A DNA stretch of 64,000 bases from Isoetes taiwanensis (Eukaryota; Streptophyta; Lycopodiopsida; Isoetales; Isoetaceae): assembly GCA_021234155.1 (NCBI GenBank), contig JAJEKV010000025.1:2255339-2319338 (forward strand), written 5' to 3'. The number at the start of each line of letters is the position of its first letter. Positions within the stretch are counted from its first letter, which is position 1. The notes beneath the pieces are model-generated. The model saw only the letters and a list, made by a program, of their open reading frames with translations, had not been told where the DNA came from and searched no databases. This document shows positions 13,421-24,600 of this stretch, in pieces. The translations under genes were made by a program, and so were the position numbers.

Positions 13421-13837
13421 ATTTTTTGTTGGGTGATGCCAAGAATTATTTTCCACCCAAAAGGGTGATGCTATCTATATTTTTTCTGTTGGGTGATGCT
13501 AAGATGATGATCTCCACACATTTGGTGATGCTATTTTTCTATTTCCACACCTCTGGGGTGCTATTTTCTATTTCTATATATGTTGTTTCAGTTCCTAACG
13601 TCTATGCTTGGTGATTTTCATCTATTTTTTTGGTTCGTATTACACTCTTTGTTGTTGTCCACCTTAGGTGTTACTTTATAATAATATTTTCTTTAATAAT
13701 GTTTTTCTTTTCGGCGTATCGCCGTGATATTATTCTCCTGCTTGAATTTGATCTTTGTTTTATTTCACCTACTTTTGTGATGCATATATTTCTTTTCAAA
13801 TGATTTGTTATCACCGTTGGGTGATGCTTTCTCCACC
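13421..13837 (+). repeat. GGGTGATGCT minisatellite, copy A
   Basis: Irregular tandem repeat built on tcCACC-n-TTGGGTGATGCT followed by a T-rich stretch, spaced about 30-45 bp. It is shared with 62,115-62,660 and resumes at 31,673 on the far side of the insertion, so the 17.8-kb element landed inside this array. Confidence 0.7.
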
Positions 13838-13840
13838 CTA
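13838..13840. repeat. Target-site duplication CTA, left
   Basis: CTA directly before the insertion; the same triplet follows it at 31,673-31,675. The uninterrupted copy B has a single CTA in the matching context at 62,512-62,514. Three-base duplications are typical of CACTA (En/Spm) transposons. Confidence 0.6.
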
Positions 13841-13870
13841 CACTGACCCCAATTTTTTGGTCCGCGATTT
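13841..13870 (+). repeat. Left terminal inverted repeat
   Basis: CACTGACCCCAATTTTTTGG followed by TCCGCG. Compared with the reverse complement of the right end it shares CAC, CAATT, TGGTCC and CG once gaps are allowed. The gaps lie in homopolymers, where this assembly is unreliable. Confidence 0.5.
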
Positions 13871-13989
13871 GTTTTTTTTGATTTATCTGAGTCGGTTGTT
13901 TTATACCAAGAAACAACACCAAAATGACTCCCAAAAGTCCGTGGCCCGTTTATCGGTTGCCACAAAGGAGCCCACGATTGGTTTTGGCA

Positions 13990-14620
13990 AAAATTACTTG
14001 TAGTTTTACGTGACTTTTTGTTTTTTGATCAGCGGTAATCCTTTTTTTCACTGTGACTTGTAAAGCTTTTGTCAGCGTGTGGTTTTCTTATTTATTTACA
14101 TTTTTGGAGAACCCACTTGCGTTGTTTGTATTCAAAACACATGTAGGTTTGAATATTATCGTGGAAGAGTGAAAAATAGTTTTTTTTTTCCTTTTCAATG
14201 TGTTTGTTGTTTTTGTTTTCTCCACTTGTAGTTCTTTTAAGTTAACATTGTTTTTCTACCAAAGAAAATGCGTAATATCCTAAGAAATCCACATGTATTA
14301 TTTTGAATAATTGTTGTTTTCAAATGTTGTTTTACTACGACAATATGTAGTTATTAGATGATATACCTTTTTTTTCTATATGTATTATGTTTTTCTTTAC
14401 ATGTTGGTTTTAAAAGTTATTATTGTTTTCTTAAAACAATGCGTAGTTTCAAGAAATCCACATATAGGGAACATTGTTTTCCTTGATTTGATATGTAGCT
14501 ATTAAGAGTATGACCGTTGTTTCTTAATATATTTATTTGTTTCAATGAAATAAAATATATGTGGCTTTATTTTAAATTTAGAGGAAACAACACGTTTGGT
14601 AAGCTACGGAACATCTGTCT
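13990..14620. repeat. AT-rich left subterminal region with degenerate repeats
   Basis: T/A-rich sequence with diverged repeats: AAGAAATCCACAT at about 14,282 and 14,452, and ATATGTAG(T/C)TATTA at about 14,344 and 14,492. No gene. Subterminal repeats of this type bind transposase in CACTA elements, but that role is only inferred here. Confidence 0.4.
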
Positions 14621-15647
14621 AACCAATCAAATATTATTGACATTATGGCGCATCCAATTTTTTAAAAAACAATTATATATTAGCTATTGATAATTTCAAT
14701 CTACTAAAGAAAGGGAAAAGACACCATGGAGCAAGCATCATTTTGAATGTCTACTAAACTCAGGAACTTTGCCTTTAAGTTTTGATCTTAATTGATTCCA
14801 TATTTAAACTCAAAAACTTGCCTTGAAACACAAATTATATTTTCACAAATTTATATATTGTATAAACTCAATTTTGCTTTATTCAAATTCTTGCCATGGG
14901 TGATTTGATACATAGTAAATGATATGCATGTATTCTTCTTTTCATGGCCTTTGCCATGCCTGCAAACTTAATGCAGTTTTAACTTTCATTATGCCAAAAA
15001 AGGAAATATTATTACGAGAAGAAAGAAAAGATCCCTTTAACAACCTTTGACAAGGATTCATGTTTTCTTTACAAATGGAGTACGCCAAATGCATTTTACT
15101 ACTTGATTTCTAATCCTCTCTTACTTGCATAATAAAACACACGTGGCAGTCACCCTTAAAGAAAAGCCACGATTACCAATGCTCTTCACCGCAAAACAAA
15201 CACAATATTAGAATATTGAGTGCTCAATTGATCTTATTTTGAAGTAGGCGGAACAATGTATGCTCATTTGCCAAATTTTTGGGCCGGAACCTTTTTATTC
15301 AAAAATTGGTTTAAGGCAACAATGTTCAAAAATTGGTTTAGAAGACAACAATGTTGGTCCTTTTCGGTTTCAAAGGCATATCAAAAGCAATTGAAACTGC
15401 GATATTCTTTTCGTTCTAGTTTCATATTCATGAAACAGTAGGGCCGTCTATGTAGTTTCTAGAAATACATCATGGGCATGTAATACTGTCGGGAAATAGA
15501 GAGTAGAATAGGATTTACCGATCCACGAGGCCCCTCTGTATGTGACAAATTTTGCCAAGCTAGCCGATCCTCATTCAGTCTACTCTACTTGTTGGATTAA
15601 GTCATCTTGGGATGCGCAGCGGAAGCTCGGATAGGTAGGACTAGGTC
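14621..15647. other. AT-rich stretch inside the insertion, no gene seen
   Basis: No coding frame above about 60 codons with any motif, and no clear tandem repeat. Confidence 0.5.
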
Positions 15648-16034
15648 ATGTGGCCAGTTGAAAGAGCAGTTAGATTTTTACAAGATCAAAGAGAAGCCGG
15701 TGAATATGCTTTCTTTGGAAGGTTACCTTGGAGTCAAGCCACATCTTACTGCGGTCCTCTACACGCCATAGCGGACCTCAGCCGAACAATTAATTGTGGC
15801 TGGAATCTAAGAATTTTGTCAGTTGTCTTATCTGATTTATTCGCGACTCATGTCCATTTGACTACCATGCATCGAGAGTCGCTTCCGAGCCATTTTAGGG
15901 CTCCCATCGATGGATCATGTAATGACTTGCTTGATGTTCGCAGTATCTTCACGGCCTTTTTCACAGGCCATTTTATACCGATTGATCTCGGGCCCGGCCA
16001 GGCACTTACATCAGGAAAGAAGCTTTTGCCATAG
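15648..16034 (+). CDS. Unrecognised 128-codon frame inside the insertion
   Basis: The frame from ATG 15,648 encodes 128 residues of mixed, globular-looking composition (MWPVERAVRF at the start, several Cys and His spread through it). I recognise no family and there is no transposase motif. It is the only non-satellite frame of this size in the left arm of the CACTA-like element, so it could be a captured host fragment or a remnant of an element-encoded gene. It may equally be chance. It is followed by a purine-rich stretch (16,080-16,300). Confidence 0.2.
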   Translation: MWPVERAVRFLQDQREAGEYAFFGRLPWSQATSYCGPLHAIADLSRTINCGWNLRILSVVLSDLFATHVHLTTMHRESLPSHFRAPIDGSCNDLLDVRSIFTAFFTGHFIPIDLGPGQALTSGKKLLP

Positions 16035-17290
16035 CCAGCAAGGAGGAGCTGCGGTTATGCCCAGCGTAAAGAGCCATTGCCAAGGGGGAGAGAGGGAAAA
16101 GCGGGGAGGAAGCGGGAGGGAGAGGAGGCTGCGGATTCACCATGTAAAGAGGCAAGGGGTAGAGAGGAAAAACGAGGAGAAGCGGGAGGAAAAGCCTTAG
16201 GAAGGAGCTACTGCTTAGGATTGCCATCATGGCTGACTTCATAGTCAAGGGGAGAGAAGAAAAACCTGAGAGAGGAGAAAGAAACCTGCGAGGGGCGGAG
16301 GGAAACACATGAGGCGCCAAGGCCAATCACATTAGAAAGGAAGGACTTGGATCAACATCTTAGCACGTTCATGCGTCTTTACATCCAATCGACCATCGAG
16401 AATTTCAAGGGGCCAATATCTAACATAATAAAATGGGGATGAAGATCTCCAGCGTCCATCTTGGCGGTTTAATAAAATACTACTTGCATTTTGCATGCAT
16501 ATTTTTAAATATATATATAATAGATTTTATCCCCTTTTTTCCTACTCTGAGGCTATTGTTTTACTCTGTTGTGCCCCACTCTTTCTCTACGCGCCTTTTT
16601 ATAGTATACAACTCCTACCCTACCACCCTTGAGGTATGGCCGGTGCCCATATATTATTTCTTGGGGGATAGCCAGTAGCGTGCCTTGAGAAACTATTTCT
16701 AGTGGGTCGATCCTTTAAGGTGGATGCGAGCACGGTGCTGGCTGGTACGCTTGGCAATGCCTGCGAGGTTGGTTTGAAAGCAGTCGGCACGGTTTTCCGG
16801 TTCTTAAGAAGCAAAACATTCTCGAGAATTTTTAAATGATAAAGGAAAGGTTATATATACACGAAATAAAACCACTTAATAGCAAAGGTGAGATTGTAAG
16901 GCTTCAACAGCTCGTTATGTTTTTTTTTATATCGAGGCCACCGCCGGTAGCCACCGGCTCCAGGATAGCATAAGCGATTACCAAAGCGCGGATTCTTAGA
17001 GTGTTTAGAACTATTTCCATCCTAAAAGTATGAAGCAGGGCTGATCAGGAACAAAGTGGAAGATTATATGGCTCGAAAATAATAGCTTGCTAGCGTGGAA
17101 GAATTACTCCTCCTCACATTAGGCAGGCCAAGCTGATGCTGGATCGCCAATCCTATAGAAACTAGCCTTAAAGCTGGAATAATGTCCCGAGGTTCGAGGA
17201 ACGCAGAAGTAGAACGCCAAAGGTAGGCAAAAAAACATCACCGGATCTCAAAAATAGGAACCAAGGAAGACGCGCTCTATAAGAAATGCC
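16035..17290. other. Purine-rich and AT-rich spacer, no gene seen
   Basis: 16,080-16,300 is a GGGAGA/GAGGAA-rich purine tract. The rest is unremarkable AT-rich sequence ending where the minisatellite begins. No supported gene. Confidence 0.5.
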
Positions 17291-17293
17291 CGC

Positions 17294-18220
17294 GTGGCAT
17301 GTTGGGTACATGGCATGTTTGAGCCAGGTGGCATGTTTGAGCCTAGGTGGCATGTTAAAGCCAAAGGTGGCATGTTGGAGTCTGGTGACATGTTGGGTAT
17401 GCTGGCATGTGCGGGCCTGGGTGGCGTGCTTGAAACCACCATCTTGGCATGTTTGAGCCTAGGTGGCATGTTGAATTTTGCATGGCATGTTTGAGCCACC
17501 TTGGCATGTTGCCAGACCTAGGTGGCATGTTGGATAAGTGGCATGTTGGAACCAAGATTTATGTTTGGAGCCTAAGGTGGCTTGTTTGAGCCATCTTGGC
17601 ATGTTGAAACTCCTGTAATGTTTGAGACTATGTGGCATGTTGGAGCACATGTGGCATGTTTGAGGGCCGGTGGCATGTTGTTAGACTGGTGCGTGTTTGA
17701 GCCATCACTTGGCATGTTTGAGCCACATTGGCATGTTGGGGAAGAAGCCTGAGTGATGGCATGTTTGGGCCCATGTGGCATGTTTTGAGCCACCTTGGCA
17801 TATTTGAGACCTAGGTGGTAAGTTGGAGCCTAGGTGGCATGTTGGAATCCTAGGTGGCATGTTGGGCTAGGTGTCATGTTTGACACCTTGGCATGTGTTG
17901 GAGCACCTAGGTGGCATGCTTGAGCCACCTTGGCGTATTTAAGACCTATAGGTGGCATATTTGGTGCACAAGCGTGTCATGTTTGAGCCACCTTGGCATG
18001 TTTTGGAGCCTGGGTGGCATGTTGGAGGCTGCTGTGGTATGCCAGGAGCCACCTGCGACATGTTTTAGCGGAACCACCTGCCAGCGTGTTGGAGTCTATT
18101 TGGCGTGGTGGGCCCATGTGGCATGTTTGAGCCACCTTGGCGTAGGAGCCCTAGGTGGCGTAGCCGGATCTAGGTGGCATGTTTGAGGACTAGGTGTTTG
18201 GGACTAGGTGGCACCCGCGG
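17294..18220 (+). repeat. ~19/38-bp minisatellite, forward block
   Basis: Tandem array of a ~19-bp unit of the form GGCATGTTTGAGCC plus a short variable part. Two versions alternate (one ending CCACCTT, one ending CCTAGGT), giving a ~38-bp higher-order unit. CCACCT and AGGTGG in neighbouring units are complementary, so each dimer can fold. All units here read in one direction. Units are degenerate and small indels are common. Confidence 0.85.
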
Positions 18221-18610
18221 GGCTCAACATGCAACCTAGGCTCCAACACTATGCGGGTGGTGCCTGAGCACCCGGCGTACCTAGGCTCAAGCATGCCATG
18301 ATGTCAAACATGCCGAGGTGCTCCAGGCACAGCTACAGCGGGCTCCGGCAGGTTGGCTCAGGCATGCTGTATTGAGCTCCGGCATGCCAAGGTAACCGGG
18401 GCGTGCCAGGGTGGCTTAGGACGTGCCTGCCCACAGGCTGGAGCATGACAAGGGTGTCAAGCATACCGCGTGAGCCAGCATGCCGCACAAGGACCAACAT
18501 GCCAATAACTCGAGCATGCCGCGTGGGCCTAACATGCCCGCATTAATTCTAGCATGCCGCGTGGGCTCTAACATGCCAAGGTGGCTCAGAAGCAGCTCAC
18601 CTAAGCTGGT
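18221..18610 (-). repeat. ~19/38-bp minisatellite, inverted block
   Basis: The same minisatellite continues in the opposite orientation (GGCTCAAACATGCC-type units) directly after the forward block, making a large inverted repeat centred near 18,220. Units are more diverged than in the forward block. Confidence 0.75.
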
Positions 18611-18624
18611 GCCACCCTAACTGT

Positions 18625-21600
18625 CTCCTAAGGGTAATTTGGGCATTCCGGTTATTGACATGGAGGTGGGATGCGCCAATCCGGGGGGCCTCCTCCATGC
18701 CCCAAAATCAAAAACGTAATTTCTAAACCATTAGGGAATAGCGGTGGCCATCCCAATCAAAAATGAGGGTCTAAGCTGGAAATACGGGATTTTCCTGCAC
18801 CGGGGCCCACTTGGCAACCCCGGCTGGCTGAGAAACCATGATTTCCGCCCCATGCATTAATCATGAATTTCCGGATCATAAACACAAAAGCCGCAGAGAT
18901 AAAATCCGGGTCACCGAAAAGGTGAAATCTTGGAAGGATAATGCGGCGCTGTGGCGCACCGCGCAATAGAAATGCAGCGGCAATACGAAGCACAAGCGAG
19001 AGGCGCATAGAGCGAGCTTAGAGCCAGCAACCCCTTATGAGCCAGGGTCGGTAGCGTCCCTCTCTTTGGGCGGTGGAGCTAGCTGCTTCTTAGGTAGTCA
19101 CATGTATACCACCCTAGCGATCCCTAGTCAACACTATTCTCACTCGATCTTCTACCCGGGGCCTGAGGGGGTGGCCCAGAGTATCTTGTTCTCGCGCCCA
19201 GGCTAGTCCAAGGCTGAGGGCCAATTTGGACCCCCACTCGGGCCCGAGGCGGCTGCACTTGATGGACCCGGAACATCCCATTACCTAGGAGGAGACCAAG
19301 TTTAGAGTAGGCGGGGAAGACCACCCTCTCCAAGAAGCGTAAAGTAGAGTGGATTTTGCACACTACACACTTGTAGTGATTGGCATGGGAGGTGGATCTT
19401 TGCGAATGATACCTAGTGGGGGGTAGAGTGATTGATACAGGGCTGGTGGCCCAGTGGAACTTGTCCTCTAGGGTGGTCCCCCGTTCAGTGTGGAGGTGGG
19501 ATGTGTCCAGGGGCCTCCTCCATGCCCCAAAATCAGCGTGGTCTAAACTCTTTGTCGAGGCCAGCGGTGGCCATCCCAATCAAAAATGAGGGGTCTAAAA
19601 GCTTCCAAGAAAGCCGGGATTTTCACGTATATGAAATCCCACTTAGCAAGCCAGCTGGCTGAAAATCCAGGATTTTTTCCCGCCCATGCATTAATTATGA
19701 ATTTTGGGAGCATAAACACAAAAACCGCAGGATAAAATCCGGGTCTCGAGAAAAAGGTGAAATCTTAGCGGGATATTCGCGCAACACATGTGTACTACGC
19801 AAGAGAAAATGCAAACAATAGAAGCACAAGCGAGAGGCATGAGGAGCGAGGCTTAGAGGCCAACCCGCTTTAAATTTACCCAGAGATTACATTAGCGACC
19901 TCTCACTGGCTGATGGAGCTAGCTTTTCTTCTCCGTGATAGTCACGTAATATGTATACCACCCCTAGCAGTCCTAGTGCTCCTATTGTCACTTCAATCTT
20001 CTACCCCGGGGCCTCGGGGTGAACCCCAAGTATCTCTTGTTCTTGCGAGGCTAATCAAAAATTTGAAATTTTACGAGGGGCCAGTTTGGACCCCACTCAG
20101 GAACCGGCTGGCTCCGCCAATGGACGGAACATCCCCATTACCACAGGGACCAATGACCAAAGTTTAGGTAGGCTGAGACCACCCCCTCTCCAAGAAAGCG
20201 CCAAAGAGTAGGTGGTTTACACTACACACTTGTAGTCAATTGGCATGGAGGTGAGATCTTTGAATACTACCTCCTAGTGATGAGGGGTAAGTGATTGATC
20301 CCCAGGAAGCTGGCAGTGGAAGTTGTCCCTATAGGGTAATTTGTAGATTCAGGACGGCTGGCCGAGGTCGGATTACCAATCAGGGGCCTCCCTCCCATGC
20401 CCCAAGGCCGAAAACGTGGTCCTAAACCATCCAAGGCCAGCGGTGGCCATCCCAATCAAAATTGAGGGTCTAAAACTCGCATCCCGGAAATCTTGCGGGG
20501 GATTTTCCTATACTCCGGGGGCCACTTGGCAAGCCGGTGAAGCGGGGATTTTTCCACGCCCCATGCATTAGTGTTATGAATTTCCGAGCATATGGATGTG
20601 CGAGGCATGGCCTTTGCGCATAAGAAATAAGAGCAATAGAAGCACAAGCGAGGAGGCGTAAGGGCGACTTCCGAGCCAACCCCCTTAGGAGACCACTTGG
20701 GTGAGTGGCATCTACTAGGTAGTGGAGCTAGCTTTGCTGTGGTCACATATGTACCCTTGATCCCTGGTGCTGCTATTCTCACTTCAATCTTCTACGAGGG
20801 CCTCGGGGGGTGAACCCCAAGAGTATCTGCTTGTTCGCCTTGGGCGGAGAATTGCCAAGGCTGGTGAGGGACAGAGAATTTTGGACCCACTCAGGAACCG
20901 AGGCCAGCTCAGCCAATGGACCCGAGGAACATCCCATTACCTAGGGGACCAGAGTTTAGGTAGGCGGGAAGACCACCACCTCTCAAGAGGCGTAGTAGGT
21001 GGGTTTACTACGCTTGTAATTCAATTGGCATGGAGGTGGATCTTTGGAATACCACCACCTCTGGTGAGGGGTAAGTGATTGATCCACAGGGAGGGAAGCT
21101 TCGCCGTGGGAAGTTGTCCCCTAGGGTAGAATTTCGGCCCGGATTCGGACGGCCTTGGTCCGGGATTACCAATCAGGGGGCCTCCTCATGCCCCAAAATC
21201 AGCGTGGTCTAAACCACCACATCCAGGGCCAGCGGTGGCCATCCCAATCAAGAGATTGAGGTCCTAAAACTCATCGGCGAGGAAATACGGGGATTTTCCT
21301 ATACTCCTGCGGGGCCACTTGACCAAACCGAAATTTGGCTGAAAGCGGGGTTTTCCACGCCTTCATTAATTATGAATTTCGAGACATAAACACAAAAGAA
21401 AGCCGCGGATAAAGAATTAGTTACTCCGAAAAAGGTGAAATCTTGGCGGGATGTGCAGCATATTTATTTGCACCGCGCGCAAAACTTTGCGGCAATAGAA
21501 GCACAAAGCGGAGGCATGAGGCGAGGCGCTTCCGGAGCCAGCCCCCTTAGGAGACCGCGGGTGCATTAGCGTCCTGCTAAGAGTAGTGGGCTAGCTTTTT

Positions 21601-24600
21601 GCTTCTCGTGGTCACATGTATACCACCTAGCAGTCCTAGTGTGCTAATTCTCACTTCAAATCTTCTACCCGAGGGGCCTGCGGGGTGAACCCCAGGAAGT
21701 ATCTTGTTCTCGCCCGAGGGGCTGAGTCCAAGGTGAGGGCCGGGCTGGACCCCCACTCAGGAGCCAGGAAGGCGGCTCAGCCAATGGACCAGGAACATCC
21801 CCATTACCTAGGGGACCAGAGTTGCGTGGAAGATAGCCACCCCTCTCCAAAGCGCCAAAGTAGGTGGGTTTACTACACACTTGTGTGATCAATTGTGGCA
21901 TGGGTGGATCTTGGGAATGCCTCTGAGTGAGGGGGTAAGTGATTTGGGAGTCCCTGGGAAGGCTTCGGCAGGTGGAGTTGTCCCTAGGGGTAATTCGCCG
22001 TTCGGACCCGGCCAGCGGTCCGGTTGCCAGTGGGGCCTCCTCCATGCCCCCGGAATCAGCTGATGGTCCTAGAAGCCTGTCAAGAGATTAGCGGTGGCCA
22101 TCCCATTGATCAAAAGGTGAAGAGGGTCCTACAAAACTCATCCCGTCACAGGGGATTTTCCTATACTCGGGGCCACTTGGCGAGGAGAGCCAGTACGGCT
22201 GAAAACCAAGGATTTCCTGCCCATGCACATTAATTATGAATTCAAGACATATAAACACACAAAGAAAGCCTGAGATAAAAATTCGGGTCACCGAAAAGGT
22301 GAAATCTTGGCGGGGATGTAATGCGCGACTGGCTGGCTGCACCGCGCAAGAGAAAATGCACTTAGGCAATGAGAAGCCTGCTTGAGGAGGCATGAGGCGA
22401 GGCTTCGAGGCCAGCAGCCCTTAGGGAGACCACTTGCGAGATGCGGTATCCTACTAGGTAGTGGAGCTAGCTTTGCTTCTCGTGGTCACATGTATACCAC
22501 CCTAGCGATCCCTAGTCTTTGCTATTCTCACTTCAATCTTGCTTCTACGGGGGCCTCGGGGGTGAACCCCAAGTATCTTGTTCTCGCCCGAGGGAGGCTA
22601 GTGCATTTGGTGAGGGCCGAGGTACAGACCCCCACTCCGAACCAAGAAGCTGGCTCCGCCAATGGACCGGAACATCCCCATTACCTGGGGACCAGAGTTT
22701 TAGATGGAAGGAGAAGACCACCCACACCTCTCCAAGAAGCGCCAAAGTAGATTGGTTTACTACACACTTATGTAGTCAGTTGTGGCATGGAGGTGGATCT
22801 TTGAGATGATACCTCTAGTGAGGGGTAAGTGATTGATCCCACAGGAGGCTTCAGGTGGAAGTTGTCCCTAGGAGCCGGGCACCCCAGCCGTTCGGACGGC
22901 CCAGCGGCCCGAGGTCGGATTATATCCGGGGCCTCCTCCATGCCAAAAGGTCGAGAGCGTGGTCTAAACCTGTCCAGGAATAGCGGTGGCCATCCCAATC
23001 AAAATTGAGGGTCACAAAACTCATCACGGGAAATACGGGGATTTTCCTATATACTCTCGGGGCCACTTGACAAAATATTTGGCTGAAAACCCGGGGATTT
23101 TTTCCACTGCCCCCATGCATTAATTATGAATTTCGAGACATAAACACAAAGAAAGCCACCGGATAAAAGGTGGGTCACCGAAAAGGTGAAATCTTGGCTG
23201 AGGGATTAATGCGTGGCGCACCGCGCCAAAGAGAAGAAATGCACGGCAATAGAGACCTGGCGAGAGGGAGGCATGGGGCGAGCTTAGAGCCAAGCCCCCT
23301 TCCGAGGAGACCCCGCGAGATTGCATTAGCGTCCTACTAGGTAGTGGAATTTCAGCTTTTGCTTCTCAGAGTGGTCACATGTATACCACCTAGCGATTAC
23401 AATTGCTGCTGGCTCACTTCAATCTTCTACCGGGCCTGGGGTGAACCCCAAGTATCTCTTGTTCTCGGCGAGGCCTAGTCCAAGGCTGGGGGCCGGGCTG
23501 GACCCCCCTCCGGGCAGGGAGGCTGGCTCTGCCAATGGACGAGGAACATCCCATTACCTGGGGACCAAGTTTCGTGGAAGAGACCACCCTCTCAAGCGCC
23601 AAAGTGGGTAAGTTTACTACACACTTGTAGTCAATTGGCATGGAGGTGGATCTCTTTGAATACCTCCTAGTGAGGGGTAAGTGATTGATCCCACAGGGAG
23701 AAGGCTTCAGGTAAAGGAGTTGTCCCCTGGGAGTGAGTGCCGTTAGGACGGCCGAGGAGGTGGGGATTATGTCCAGGGGCCTCACCTCCATGCCCCAAAA
23801 TGAAAGCACGTGGTCCTATAAACACTGTCCCAGAGACCAGCGGTACGGTGGCCATCCCAATCAAAAGGTGAGGGTCAGGCTGTCCGAATCACAGGGGGAT
23901 TTTCCTATACTCTCGGGGCCACTTGGCAAGAAGCGGCTGAGGAAACCCGAGTTTTTCCACCGCCCCATGCATTAATTATGAATTTCGAACGCATAAACAC
24001 AAAGAAAGCACTGATAAAGGCCGGGTCTCGAGAAAGGTGAAATCTGGCCGATACTTGACATGGCTGGCTGCACCGCAAGAAGAAAATGCCAGAGCAATAG
24101 AAGCCTGGGGCATGGGGAACCCAGGCTTCCGAGGCCAACCCCGCCAGGAGACCACTTAGGGTGGGTAGCGTCCTACTAGGTAGTGCTGGGCTAGCTTTTG
24201 CTTCTCAGAGTGGTCACATGTATACCACCTATAGCGATCCTAGTCTTTTGCTTTATTTCTCACTTCAATCTTCTACCCGGGGCCTGCGGGGTGAACCCAA
24301 GTATCTTGTTCTCGCCGGGCTAGTCCAAATTTGCTGAGGCGAGGGCGGACCCCTCAGAACCAAGAGCTGGCTCCGCCAATGGACCCACGGAACATCCCGT
24401 ACCTAGGGGACCAAGTTTACCGTGGGCCTGCCAGCGCCAAAGTAGATGAAGTTTTACTACACACTTATGTAGTCAATTGGCATGGAGGTGGATCTTTGAA
24501 TACCTCTAGTGAGGGTGGTGATTGATCCCACAGGGCTTCGCCGTGGAAGTTGTCCCCTAGGGTAATTTAAGCGTTCGGACGTAGCGGTCAGGATTAGCAA

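Larger units (their letters stand above)
811..13840 (+). repeat. Copy A of a duplicated segment, left part
   Basis: This stretch aligns throughout with 49,930-62,514: about 350 bp of left flank, a complete Gypsy element, and about 1.6 kb of AT-rich right flank. The match continues at 31,673 after the 17.8-kb insertion. The Gypsy element sits at the same flank position in both copies, so it was there before the duplication. Differences are mostly small indels. Homology on the left starts at a shared string around gtagcatttgtc (near 811 here, near 49,930 in copy B). Confidence 0.85.

Noticed and set aside
17294-18610. Regular short repeats that might be a CRISPR array
   Set aside because: Units are directly abutting and degenerate with no unique spacers; this is a minisatellite in eukaryotic-type DNA.
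19124-19579. A 151-codon minus-strand frame and many similar frames in 18.7-30 kb
   Set aside because: They are open frames inside the 850-bp satellite, change from unit to unit and have no motif.
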